A DNA stretch of 45,008 bases, from assembly GCF_016744155.1 (NCBI RefSeq), contig NZ_JADGEW010000030.1, positions 1-45,008 on the forward strand, given 5' to 3'. The DNA is from Amphritea sp. GTDB lineage: Bacteria; Pseudomonadota; Gammaproteobacteria; Pseudomonadales; Balneatricaceae. How positions within the stretch are numbered: the first letter of the stretch is position 1; each line of letters opens with the position of its first letter. The notes below the pieces were generated by a model. That model saw only the letters and a program-made list of their open reading frames with translations. It was not told the origin of the DNA and did no database searches. The position numbers were made by a program, and so were the translations under genes. This document shows positions 32,107-40,709 of the stretch, in pieces.

Positions 32107-34335
32107 ATGACTACAACTAATCAAACTATTTACTGGACCCTTACCGACGAAGCTCCATCACTGGCTACATGTTCTTTTCTACCGATAGTTAGAACATTTA
32201 CCGGCGCAGCAGGCATCGACGTTAAGATCAGCGACATATCTCTGGCAGGCCGTGTACTGTCAACTTTCCCCGACAATCTTACCGACGATCAAAAAGTTGA
32301 AGATGGCCTGAGCTTTCTGGGTAAACTGACCCAGGACCCACATGCCAACATTGTTAAACTACCAAATATCTCTGCTTCTATTCCCCAGCTGAGAGCTTGT
32401 ATCGAAGAGCTACAATCTCAGGGTTACGATATCCCTACTTACCCTGAAGCACCTAAGTCTGATGCAGAGCAAGCGATCCAGGCCCGCTACTCCAAAATTC
32501 TGGGTTCTGCTGTAAACCCTGTACTGCGTGAAGGTAACTCTGATCGCCGCGCACCAGGTGCAGTAAAAGCCTTCGCTCGTAAATTCCCCCACTCTATGGG
32601 TAAGTGGAGCAAAGCATCCCGTACCCATGCCGATTACATGCGCGATGGCGACTTTTTCTCTAGCGAGCAATCTTTCACAATGGAAGAAGCTGGCGATGTA
32701 CGTATCGAATTCGTAGCACCTAATGGCGACGTTACTGTTAAGAAAGAATTGAGCCTTGAAAAAGCCGAAATTCTAGACAGCATGCGTATGAGCTGCAAAG
32801 CACTACGTGATTTTTTTGAAGAATCCCTAAACGATGCACAGGAAACTGGCGTCATGTGGTCTCTGCACGTTAAAGCGACCATGATGAAGGTATCCCACCC
32901 GATCGTATTCGGCCACGCGGTTACTGTTTTCTACAAAGAGTTATTTGAAAAATACGCAGATCTGTTTGAAGAGTTGGAAGTTAACCCGAATAACGGTATC
33001 GGCAGTGTTTACGACAAAATCGCTAATCTGCCTCGCTCTAAGCGCGAAGAGATCGAAGAAGCGATTCACGCCTGCCACGAGCACCGCCCTGAAATGGCGA
33101 TGGTTGATTCCGTTAAAGGCATCACTAACCTTCACGTACCTTCCGACGTAATCGTTGACGCATCTATGCCAGCAATGATCCGTAACGGCGGTAAGATGTG
33201 GGGCCCGGATGGCCGACCTAAAGATACTAAAGCGGTAATGCCAGAAAGAACCTACGCACGTATCTATCAGGACATGATTAATTTCTGTAAAACCAACGGT
33301 GCATTTGATCCGACTACCATTGGTACCGTACCAAACGTTGGCCTGATGGCTAAGAAAGCTGAAGAATACGGTTCTCACGACAAAACGTTTGAGACTGAAG
33401 ACGGCGTAATGCGCGTTGTTGCTGCTGACGGCACTATACTGACTCAGCACGATGTTGAGAAAGGTGATATCTGGCGCGCATGCCAAACCAAAGATGAGCC
33501 TGTCCGTGACTGGGTTAAGCTGGCCGTGACTCGTGCACGTCAGTCTGACACCCCTGCTATTTTCTGGCTGGATCAAGAGCGTGCTCACGATCTTGAGCTA
33601 TCCAAGAAAGTTAAAGAGTATCTGAAAGATCACGATACTGACGGTCTGGACATCTCTATTAAGTCCTACAGCCAGGCAATCCGTTTCACTATGGATCGCC
33701 TGATCCGTGGCAACGATACTATCTCCGTAACCGGTAACGTACTACGTGACTACCTGACTGACCTGTTCCCAATTCTTGAGCTGGGTACCTCTGCTAAGAT
33801 GCTATCTGTTGTACCTATGCTTAAGGGCGGCGGTATGTACGAGACTGGTGCTGGCGGTTCTGCACCTAAGCATGTTCAGCAGGTGGAAGAAGAGAACCAC
33901 CTTCGCTGGGACTCTCTGGGTGAATTCCTGGCACTAGCGGTATCTCTAGAAGAGATGGGTATCAAAGAAGATAACGGTCGCGCTTCAGTCCTGGCTAAAT
34001 GCCTTGATAAAGCGACCGGCACTCTGCTTGAAAACAACCAGTCTCCGTCTCGTAAAACTGGTGAACTGGATAACCGGGGTAGCCACTTCTATCTTGGCAT
34101 GTACTGGGCACAGGAAGTTGCAGGTCAGACCGAAAACCCTGAACTGGCAGCTATCTTCGCTCCACTGGCAAAAACGCTTACTGACAACGAAGCTAAGATT
34201 GTTGCTGAGTTAAGCGCTGTACAGGGTACACCTGCAGAGTTAGGTGGTTACTACCACGCTACACGCGATCGAGTGAAGAAAGTTATGCGTCCAAGTGAAA
34301 CCTTGAATAACGCTTTAGCTTCACTTAATTCTTAA
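32107..34335 (+). CDS. icd: Monomeric NADP-dependent isocitrate dehydrogenase
   Basis: The 742 residues are typical of the monomeric (Azotobacter/Corynebacterium) IDH, not the dimeric E. coli type. Landmarks: [19 protein letters not shown] (~85), [19 protein letters not shown] (~140), [15 protein letters not shown] (~178), [13 protein letters not shown] (~270) and [18 protein letters not shown] (~598). It oxidises isocitrate to 2-oxoglutarate and CO2 in the cytoplasm, making NADPH. AAGGGGATGAA precedes the ATG; a TATAAT box lies at 31993 without a good -35 partner. The codon choice is that of a highly expressed gene. Next to ndh and near acnB. Confidence 0.95.
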   Translation: MTTTNQTIYWTLTDEAPSLATCSFLPIVRTFTGAAGIDVKISDISLAGRVLSTFPDNLTDDQKVEDGLSFLGKLTQDPHANIVKLPNISASIPQLRACIEELQSQGYDIPTYPEAPKSDAEQAIQARYSKILGSAVNPVLREGNSDRRAPGAVKAFARKFPHSMGKWSKASRTHADYMRDGDFFSSEQSFTMEEAGDVRIEFVAPNGDVTVKKELSLEKAEILDSMRMSCKALRDFFEESLNDAQETGVMWSLHVKATMMKVSHPIVFGHAVTVFYKELFEKYADLFEELEVNPNNGIGSVYDKIANLPRSKREEIEEAIHACHEHRPEMAMVDSVKGITNLHVPSDVIVDASMPAMIRNGGKMWGPDGRPKDTKAVMPERTYARIYQDMINFCKTNGAFDPTTIGTVPNVGLMAKKAEEYGSHDKTFETEDGVMRVVAADGTILTQHDVEKGDIWRACQTKDEPVRDWVKLAVTRARQSDTPAIFWLDQERAHDLELSKKVKEYLKDHDTDGLDISIKSYSQAIRFTMDRLIRGNDTISVTGNVLRDYLTDLFPILELGTSAKMLSVVPMLKGGGMYETGAGGSAPKHVQQVEEENHLRWDSLGEFLALAVSLEEMGIKEDNGRASVLAKCLDKATGTLLENNQSPSRKTGELDNRGSHFYLGMYWAQEVAGQTENPELAAIFAPLAKTLTDNEAKIVAELSAVQGTPAELGGYYHATRDRVKKVMRPSETLNNALASLNS

Positions 34336-34366
34336 TACCCAAAACAAGGTATAAAGAATATTAAAA

Positions 34367-34391
34367 AACCGGGCAATAGCCCGGTTTTTTT
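34367..34391. terminator. Terminator between icd and ndh
   Basis: AAAAAACCGGGC-AATA-GCCCGGTTTTTTT, usable by both convergent genes. Confidence 0.9.
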
Positions 34392-34422
34392 ACGTCCAAT
34401 AAAAGACGCTTTACTGGCGAAA

Positions 34423-35712
34423 CTAGTGGAGTTTCATCTTAGGCTTAACGCTGCTGCCGATTTTTTGTGCAAAATACACAGCTGACGCTTTCACCCAGCC
34501 GTGAATGGCTATCTGGTGCATACGGTACAAAGAGACATAAACCAATCGGGCCATTCGCCCCTCAATAAACATCGATCCTTTGGTCAGATTTCCCATCAGA
34601 CTCCCCACCGTGCTGTAGCGGCTTAAATTCACCAGTGAGCCATGATCTTTATACAAGTACTCCTGTAACGGCTTACCCTGCTCTGTCATAAGGATATTCT
34701 TATATACCAGGCTCGCCATCTGATGCGCCGACTGTGCCCGAGGCGGTACCCAGCTACCATCCGGCTGTTCGCATGCACAACAATCACCAATCACAAAGAT
34801 AGAATCATCAACCGTACTTAACAAACTTGGCTTTACGACTATCTGCCCGTTTCTGTTCGTCTCAAACAAACCAATCGCTTCTATAAAATCTGGCGCTTTA
34901 ACCCCTGCCGCCCAAACCTTAAGGTCAGCCTTGATTGGATCACCATCCAGTGTAATAAAACTACTTTCGTCGGCGCTGGTTACCCGTACATTTTCATGAA
35001 TGGTAATACCCAGGATATTCAGCTCTTTCTTAGCAGCTGCTGCAATCCGCTGAGGTAAAGCGGGCAAAATCCTGGGGCCCGCTTCAATCAGATCGATTTT
35101 AAGCCTTTTAGCCGACATATCCGGCATACCGTAGACCTTCAACAGATCCGCAACATGATTAAGCTCAGCGGCCAACTCAACACCGGTAGCACCACCGCCA
35201 ACGATAGCTAAACGCAGCTCTGCTTCGGTAGACTTTTGGTTGATGCGCAAAAACTGATTTAGCAAAGCCATGTGAAAACGCTCTGCCTGGTGATGAGAGT
35301 CAAGGAAGTAGCTGTGCTCAGCAACGCCTGGAGTGCCAAAATCATTACTCACACTTCCTACTGCCATGACCAGAGTATCGTAAGCAATCTCCCTTTCTGG
35401 CAGCACCTCTTTACCATCATCATCATGCAGTGACTGTAAACGTATAACCTTACTAGCGTTATCTAACCCAATCATTGCACCTAATTGAAACTGATAATGG
35501 TGAACCGCTGCGTGAGCACGATAGATTACGCCATCGCTGTTTATATCCAGCGAGCCCGTTGCGATTTCATGGAGTAATGGCTTCCATATATGCTGACGAT
35601 TACGATCAATCAGAATAATTTGAGCTCGCTTCTTTTTACCTAGCTTATGACCCAACCGTGTCGCCAGCTCAAGACCACCAGCACCACCTCCTACGATTAC
35701 AATTGTTTTCAT
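34423..35712 (-). CDS. ndh: Type II NADH dehydrogenase (NDH-2)
   Basis: The 429 residues hold two dinucleotide-binding folds: IVIVGGGAGGLELATRLG at the N-terminus for FAD and LAIVGGGATGVELAAEL (~169) for NADH. ALPQRIAAAAKKELN and VFVIGDCCAC-like IFVIGDCCACEQPDG (~302) are family features, as is AQSAHQMA (~325). A C-terminal amphipathic part (~380-429) binds the membrane. It passes electrons from NADH to ubiquinone without pumping protons. Confidence 0.92.
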   Translation of the reverse strand: MKTIVIVGGGAGGLELATRLGHKLGKKKRAQIILIDRNRQHIWKPLLHEIATGSLDINSDGVIYRAHAAVHHYQFQLGAMIGLDNASKVIRLQSLHDDDGKEVLPEREIAYDTLVMAVGSVSNDFGTPGVAEHSYFLDSHHQAERFHMALLNQFLRINQKSTEAELRLAIVGGGATGVELAAELNHVADLLKVYGMPDMSAKRLKIDLIEAGPRILPALPQRIAAAAKKELNILGITIHENVRVTSADESSFITLDGDPIKADLKVWAAGVKAPDFIEAIGLFETNRNGQIVVKPSLLSTVDDSIFVIGDCCACEQPDGSWVPPRAQSAHQMASLVYKNILMTEQGKPLQEYLYKDHGSLVNLSRYSTVGSLMGNLTKGSMFIEGRMARLVYVSLYRMHQIAIHGWVKASAVYFAQKIGSSVKPKMKLH

Positions 35713-36008
35713 TTTGGAACCTCAAAAAAGTGAGGTTAATGCTCTGATTAGAGCATTAACCTGACTTATCTGGGCTTATTCAGGTGGCAACAGTACAAGA
35801 TAACTAGACCATCTGTTAACTAATTTTTATATATATCTATAGTACAAACAAACAGATACTTGAGGACATGCCTCTTAGGACCCCTAAGACTAGGCAGAAA
35901 AGCTTATAAGAAATAGCGTCTATAAAAGAGCGAGAAACTGATGCTAGCAGAGAAGGCTCTCGTACTATTAAGAGGAAATAACAGGGGATTGAACTTTAAA
36001 AATTCAGA
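35713..36008. other. Intergenic region upstream of ndh
   Basis: About 295 bp. GAGCATTAACCTGACTT and a nearby GGTTAATGCTCTGATTAG form an inverted repeat just before the ndh start (about 35725-35770), which may be regulatory. No gene is supported. Confidence 0.45.
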
Positions 36009-36034
36009 CAAAAAAAACGCCCCTTTCGGGGCGT
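36009..36034 (-). terminator. Terminator of the roadblock/PAS/PhnD-like operon
   Basis: On the minus strand ACGCCCC-GAAA-GGGGCGT is followed by a run of T, starting 5 bp after the last stop codon. Confidence 0.92.
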
Positions 36035-36038
36035 ATTC

Positions 36039-36785
36039 TCAATCGATAAGAGTATCAATCAAATCGATCATAAACTCGGTTTGCTCCGAGTCCATCGGCT
36101 CCCAGTGGCTGACGTCCATACTCTCCAGCACACTCTTACCTTTTTCGTTATCCTGCATAGTCAGCATAGCCTGCTGAATAGCGGGAATATACTCGGCCAT
36201 TCGTGGCCCGACCAGCAAAGAGTGATGCACAACACTAATCTGGCTACTAACCAACACCCGCATTTTAGAGCGAATCAGATCAGACATCTCATCGTAGGCT
36301 TCTTTTAGAAAGAAACCAGCATCCGCGCCACCATTGAGCAAATTCTTCGCTACAACAATATAACTGCTATGCTCTTTTATCTCTGTATTACTTTTATCCA
36401 GATCAGCAGATTCCAGCATGATCATACCCATAGTATGAACATCAGGATCATCTGTTGTTGCTATCCGTGCACCTGCTTTAAGATCCTCAACCGTTTGAAA
36501 ACCGGACTCAGCGTTAACCGCAATCACCGTCTCGTCTGATTTACTGGCAGGCCGCGCTATCGCTTGAAAGCCAAGTTCACGGACCAACATAGACGCATCG
36601 TATGGGTTAGCATAGATAAGATCGAATTTATCAGCGCGAATATCATTACGCTGCGCTTCAAAACTATCATACAGCTCCAGATGAATACCTGTTTCCAGTT
36701 GACGCTGAAGCCAGGTATTAAAAAAATACCATCCAGAGATATGGTCAGGCGCAAAATCAGGGCTGACCGTCAAATTGAAAGTCAT
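36039..36785 (-). CDS. PhnD-like substrate-binding domain protein without signal peptide
   Basis: The start chosen is ATG 36783-36785, 8 bp after GAGGAG (248 residues), rather than the GTG at 36794. The chain follows the phosphate/phosphonate-binding (PhnD, PF12974-type) fold: MTFNLTVSPDFAPDHISGWY, KFDLIYANPYDASMLVRELG (~55), DLKAGARIATTDDPDVHTMG (~103) and NGGADAGFFLKEAYDEM (~150). There is no signal peptide or lipobox, so the protein should stay in the cytoplasm. No ABC transporter genes are near. It is the last gene of a six-gene run, 5 bp after a PAS gene. A sensory rather than transport role is inferred. Confidence 0.75.
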   Translation of the reverse strand: MTFNLTVSPDFAPDHISGWYFFNTWLQRQLETGIHLELYDSFEAQRNDIRADKFDLIYANPYDASMLVRELGFQAIARPASKSDETVIAVNAESGFQTVEDLKAGARIATTDDPDVHTMGMIMLESADLDKSNTEIKEHSSYIVVAKNLLNGGADAGFFLKEAYDEMSDLIRSKMRVLVSSQISVVHHSLLVGPRMAEYIPAIQQAMLTMQDNEKGKSVLESMDVSHWEPMDSEQTEFMIDLIDTLID

Positions 36786-36790
36786 GGCAG

Positions 36791-37261
36791 TCACTCCTCA
36801 GCCAACAAAGTTTTATACAGTGCTTCACTCTCTTCGATCTTACTTCGTGAGGGCTTGCGTCGGACTGAGGTATAGCCCACCAGTTTTCCATTACGAATAT
36901 TTGGAATAACCGTGGCCTTTACCCAGTAATAGGCGCCATCTTTTCGTAAATTTTTAACGTAACCATTCCACTTTGTGCCCTGATCGATCGTATCCCAGAG
37001 CCCCTTAAAAGCTATTGCCGGCATATCAGGGTGGCGTAGAATATAATGGTTAATACCGATCAATTCTTCTTCACTGTATCCGGACATGTCGATAAATGCC
37101 TGATTCGCATGGGTTATAATCCCCTGCGGATCAGTACGTGACACGATCAACTTGCCATCAGGGTATGGAACTTCCCTGTCTGTAATAGCCGCCGTACGCG
37201 CAGTACCATCAAAATACTTTATTTCGACGTTACGAACTTCACCTGTGTCTTGCTCAGACAT
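36791..37261 (-). CDS. Single PAS-domain protein (Aer-type PAS)
   Basis: The 156 residues form one PAS domain, ~25-140: LIVSRTDPQGIITHANQAF, then IDMSGYSEEELIGINHYILRH, then WNGYVKNLRKDGAYYWVKATV. It is the PAS type found at the N-terminus of the Aer redox receptor, which binds FAD. There is no membrane helix, kinase or methyl-accepting part, so it must act through a partner. The C-terminus SEALYKTLLAEE could be a short coiled coil. Stop and the next start are 5 bp apart, so it is probably made together with the PhnD-like protein. Confidence 0.85.
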   Translation of the reverse strand: MSEQDTGEVRNVEIKYFDGTARTAAITDREVPYPDGKLIVSRTDPQGIITHANQAFIDMSGYSEEELIGINHYILRHPDMPAIAFKGLWDTIDQGTKWNGYVKNLRKDGAYYWVKATVIPNIRNGKLVGYTSVRRKPSRSKIEESEALYKTLLAEE

Positions 37262-37343
37262 ACTTCAAGCCTTCTTCGTTCGGAAACCACTTATTGCTCA
37301 GTCAATGACTGCTTTAACAATAATCAGCAACCTACGTTAACGA

Positions 37344-37706
37344 TTAAAGGATCTTACCGATCGCCTCTGCCGCACGCTTAACATCCAGGAAAATCAAACC
37401 CAGACGCGCATTTGGCTTTGCAACAACAGTCAGCACTGAATCCTGGTTTGCATGGGTCATCAGGATATATCCCTCATCACCTTTAACCAGTACCTGCTCA
37501 AGTTCTCCGCGAGCCAGCTCTTTAGCTGTACGCTCACCTAGAGAAAGCATGGCAGCACTCATCGCACCAACACGGTCTTCATCCATACTAGATGGCAACA
37601 ACGCCGCAATCATAAGACCATCTGTAGAGATAACTGCAGAGGCTTCGATATCAGCTGATGTACCGTTGAGATCACTCAAAATTGAGGTAAGCATCTCAGA
37701 ACGCAT
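37344..37706 (-). CDS. Roadblock/LC7 domain protein (MglB-like)
   Basis: The 120 residues are one roadblock/LC7 domain: LTSILSDLNGTSADIEASAVI, STDGLMIAALLP, AMSAAMLSLGERTAKEL, then VLVKGDEGYILMTHANQDSVL and a C-terminal ARLGLIFLDVKRAAEAI. Roadblock proteins form homodimers that bind Ras-like GTPases; MglB is the GTPase-activating partner of MglA. No GTPase gene is in this window. GAAGGAG precedes the ATG. Confidence 0.9.
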   Translation of the reverse strand: MRSEMLTSILSDLNGTSADIEASAVISTDGLMIAALLPSSMDEDRVGAMSAAMLSLGERTAKELARGELEQVLVKGDEGYILMTHANQDSVLTVVAKPNARLGLIFLDVKRAAEAIGKIL

Positions 37707-37760
37707 AGAACACTCCTTCGGTAATGTCTCCCTTTATGGGAGCTATTTAGAATCAAAAAA

Positions 37761-38396
37761 TTAATAATCGAGATAACGACGTGCCAAACAACTCAGTAAT
37801 TCAGCAAATGCCTGCTGATTAAGTCTTGGCATATCCGAGATCACCAGACTAAAACGCTGATGACCAATATGAACAACCCAGAAGCCCACCTGACTCTGCC
37901 CTGCAGCATTCATAATGCCCCAGGAGTCGCCAGCCAGCTCAAGGTCGTTAGTTATAACTTTCTGATGACGCTCTTGCAGTGATATCAGATCTGCTGCCAG
38001 TGCTGCCAACGTTTCGGCCTGCTCTGATGGGTAGCCTGTAGAAGAAAGACAGAAGCCCTGATCGTCTGCGAGCAATGCTTTACCACTATCAGACAACTGC
38101 ATTAACAGATCAGGCAGAGTGTCTTCTAAGGGCCCTCGCTTAATTTCAGGCAGCGTCTCTGTAAGACAGACAAAGCCCCTGTCTAATAACTGCTGAAATA
38201 ACCCCATTGCCTGCACTTCATCCAGATCCGCCAGTTCAGAAACAAGCTCAAGGGAGTACAACAGTTCAAAATCGGTCGATAGCAATTGCAGCAACATCGC
38301 CCGCGCGTCATCCGGGGTCGAATTCAGTGTTGCAAAAAAAGCACCGCTAGGAGTTATAGCGATATAACGAATGGAGTCCTGATTAAAATCTCCCAC
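37761..38396 (-). CDS. Unknown protein, possibly roadblock-fold C-terminus
   Basis: The 211 residues start at GTG. I do not recognise a named family. The second half (~95-211) reads like a roadblock fold: a long helix LEDTLPDLLMQLSDSGKALL, a DDQGFCLSSTGYP strand-turn, helix AETLAALAADLISLQERHQ, then strands SWGIMNAAG and GFWVVHIGHQRFSLVIS and a last helix. It precedes the roadblock/LC7 gene by 54 bp in the same operon, so a heterodimer is plausible. The N-terminal 90 residues are a separate helical region. Confidence 0.65.
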   Translation of the reverse strand: MGDFNQDSIRYIAITPSGAFFATLNSTPDDARAMLLQLLSTDFELLYSLELVSELADLDEVQAMGLFQQLLDRGFVCLTETLPEIKRGPLEDTLPDLLMQLSDSGKALLADDQGFCLSSTGYPSEQAETLAALAADLISLQERHQKVITNDLELAGDSWGIMNAAGQSQVGFWVVHIGHQRFSLVISDMPRLNQQAFAELLSCLARRYLDY

Positions 38397-38492
38397 CTAC
38401 TATTCTCCGTATACCTTCATAAATTATCTTACGCCCCCATGATTCACAAAATATCTACGAATCAACATTTAGGACTCTAACTACACCACAAC

Positions 38493-39788
38493 TTATTTAA
38501 ATGCGCCCACAGCATTGGCCGCAGTCATAAAAGAAAAAACGTAACGCTGATGAATTTTCAGTACCTTGACCACTTCCAGAGCAGACAAACTATGCCGCCC
38601 CCATAAACTACCTATAGTCGTCGCATGAGGAATAGCAAGCAATTGATTAAAATCAAGTTTCTTTGACAGCCGCAGAGGTTTTTCAGGGTCAATACTACGG
38701 TTCAAGCGACCTTTTGAAGTCCAGAGCGCGAGCTTCCACATTAGCTCGTCACTATCGACAACTGTCACCGTTGAGCCCGCTACACTAGGACGATCAGCAT
38801 CCAGATCAGGACGCACCTTCAGCGTTAACTCCTGATAACCAAAACGTGTCAGCGCCAGAGGCACTAACAGCTCTTCACTAAAATCGAATAAAAAGTTCTT
38901 CTGCTCTGGCAGATACGCAAGAGTGCCGGGTAAACCGGTAATCTCAACGGGCACTTTCTGAGCCTCGCCCTCAGCAATCACTTCCTGAAGGATAGCCAGC
39001 AAGGTTGAATCATCTTTGAAAAATACTCGGCGACGCTGATCTGGCTCATGCATATTCACATCAGGGGCATTACCACAGCACTCATATACCATTTGATAGG
39101 ATAGCTTAGCTCTGACGTCCTGGGGCTTCTTTTCGGGTGTTTTCTGCGGTGCTGGCGTCGCTACCTTAATAGCCTCTAATTTAGACGGCGCTACGACAGG
39201 TTTCTGAGCACCTGTTTTTTTAACAACAGCTTCAGGTGGCACCACTGGGGATTCTGAGGGAGCTGAATTTGTGTCATTCAGCTGAAAACGCTGGCGTACC
39301 TGCTGAGAAAGCTCATCCCGATCAGTCGTTAAAGAGCTGTAATCAGACATTGCCTGACGACCCGCTGCAACACGCTTTTGATATTCTTGAAACGCTTTCT
39401 CCCCTTCATTACTTAGGCTGGGAGAGCTGTTCATATCTTTTTTAGCCGGTACAAATTTTTCAACAGCCTGCTTAATCGCTTTAATAAGCCGCTTGCCTTC
39501 CAAAGGCTTACTTAATGTTTCAAAACCATCAAACGAGTTTTCGGTCGCAGTAACAGCAATGATCGGACGACTGGCTTTGTATTGTTCAATAACGGGTTTA
39601 ACCGCAGGGTGCTCCATATCGATGATCAAGACTTCAGCCTGTTCAGTCGGTACCATACGGTATGCCTCCTGATGCTGCATAAAGAACAGATCAATCGCTG
39701 ATTTGGATTGCAGCTCAAAGCCAACGACACCCAGCTTGATAACTTTGCTTGCTGCACGTTTGCTTAGTTTGATATGAGATACTCCCAC
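38493..39788 (-). CDS. Pseudo-receiver protein with long linker and C-terminal unknown domain
   Basis: The 431 residues start at GTG. Residues ~15-112 resemble a CheY-like receiver: VIKLGVVGFELQSKSAIDLF, VLIIDMEHP (Asp at the usual site), PIIAVTATE and LSKPLEGKRLIKAIKQAV (Lys-Pro of strand 5). The acidic pair after strand 1 is not evident, so it may be a pseudo-receiver. Residues ~113-235 are a low-complexity linker rich in Pro, Lys and Ser. Residues ~240-431 form a second domain ending IPHATTIGSLWGRHSLSALEV and LKIHQRYVFSFMTAANAVG, which I cannot name. Part of the roadblock operon. Confidence 0.65.
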   Translation of the reverse strand: MGVSHIKLSKRAASKVIKLGVVGFELQSKSAIDLFFMQHQEAYRMVPTEQAEVLIIDMEHPAVKPVIEQYKASRPIIAVTATENSFDGFETLSKPLEGKRLIKAIKQAVEKFVPAKKDMNSSPSLSNEGEKAFQEYQKRVAAGRQAMSDYSSLTTDRDELSQQVRQRFQLNDTNSAPSESPVVPPEAVVKKTGAQKPVVAPSKLEAIKVATPAPQKTPEKKPQDVRAKLSYQMVYECCGNAPDVNMHEPDQRRRVFFKDDSTLLAILQEVIAEGEAQKVPVEITGLPGTLAYLPEQKNFLFDFSEELLVPLALTRFGYQELTLKVRPDLDADRPSVAGSTVTVVDSDELMWKLALWTSKGRLNRSIDPEKPLRLSKKLDFNQLLAIPHATTIGSLWGRHSLSALEVVKVLKIHQRYVFSFMTAANAVGAFK

Positions 39789-39827
39789 GACTATTCCCGC
39801 CCTGTTTAAGTCAGTTTTACTAATTGA

Positions 39828-40280
39828 TCAATGCAGCGAAAAACAGCCATTGCACAGAACAGATTTCTGAGAATTCAGCGATAGCAGCCTGGAGTTGTCA
39901 CCATCATCCAAAACAGCTTTGAACAATTCCAAGTCATCAGGGTTAAGTAGCGGAGCACCCTGATCAAGCAAACGCTGCCTTAACGCAAGGCCTCGCCCGT
40001 CTAGAGTCAGAAACAGATCCATCAACGCTCCCGTGAGCTCGACACCATCATGACAAAGAACAGAAAGGTACACCCGCTGAACGTGGCTGCGGAGGTTATT
40101 AGATGTAGACGCAACCAAGCGATTGAAGTGATGAAGCAGTACGGACTTGTGAGGCCCATCATAGATCAGCCCCTTACCTTCAAGTGCGGTAAAAAGAGTC
40201 TCAATATTGAGGGCGTTTAGCCCCTCAAGTTCTGCATTCAGTTCCCAGCCAGAAACAGCTGCCCAAATAGGTGAATTCAC
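39828..40280 (-). CDS. Unknown first gene of the roadblock operon
   Basis: The 150 residues start at GTG behind GAGGTCGGG. The protein appears largely helical and soluble, and the C-terminus carries VLCNGCFSLH with two cysteines. I do not recognise a family. It lies 39 bp before the pseudo-receiver gene and has no gene in front of it on the same strand for 430 bp, so it probably opens the operon. Confidence 0.6.
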   Translation of the reverse strand: MNSPIWAAVSGWELNAELEGLNALNIETLFTALEGKGLIYDGPHKSVLLHHFNRLVASTSNNLRSHVQRVYLSVLCHDGVELTGALMDLFLTLDGRGLALRQRLLDQGAPLLNPDDLELFKAVLDDGDNSRLLSLNSQKSVLCNGCFSLH

Positions 40281-40709
40281 AAGCCCGACCTCTACTACTT
40301 AAGTTTTTCTCTCATCCGTCGAATACGTCAATAACCGGAATAACATAGCTAGCAACAAAAGATAATATATAAACGTGTGTTTGAGAAATGAAACACTACA
40401 CATTTTAAGTAATGAAATCGCATCATACCCATATTGTTATCGGTTGCACCTCAATCGAGGTATAACGTTGATCTGCATCATATAGGCGAAATTATACAAA
40501 CGTATGAAAACCCATAGAAAAAGTAGAATTATCACCTAGCCTAGGCAGGCTAGCATTAGCAGGTAAAGGGTCTGAAAATATTAACTTTTGAGGCCATTTA
40601 GGCTAAAGCTCACCTGCCATTTCAAGATCGGAATGCCTATACTGATTGATAGTCGGGCTGTAGTTCATCTGTATCTCGCCGGACATAGATAACCAATGAG
40701 GGGTGTATT
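40281..40709. other. Divergent promoter region, roadblock operon / acnB
   Basis: About 430 bp, AT-rich near the middle, no gene seen. It should hold the promoters of both the roadblock operon and acnB. CTAGCCTAGGCAGGCTAG (about 40536-40553) is a striking CTAG-rich near-palindrome in it. Confidence 0.5.

Noticed and set aside
32941-33588. 215-residue open frame antisense to icd
   Set aside because: Shadow of the well-supported isocitrate dehydrogenase frame, caused by its biased codon use.
36039-36794. ABC transporter binding protein for phosphonate
   Set aside because: No signal peptide or lipobox and no permease or ATPase gene nearby. The operon context is signalling.
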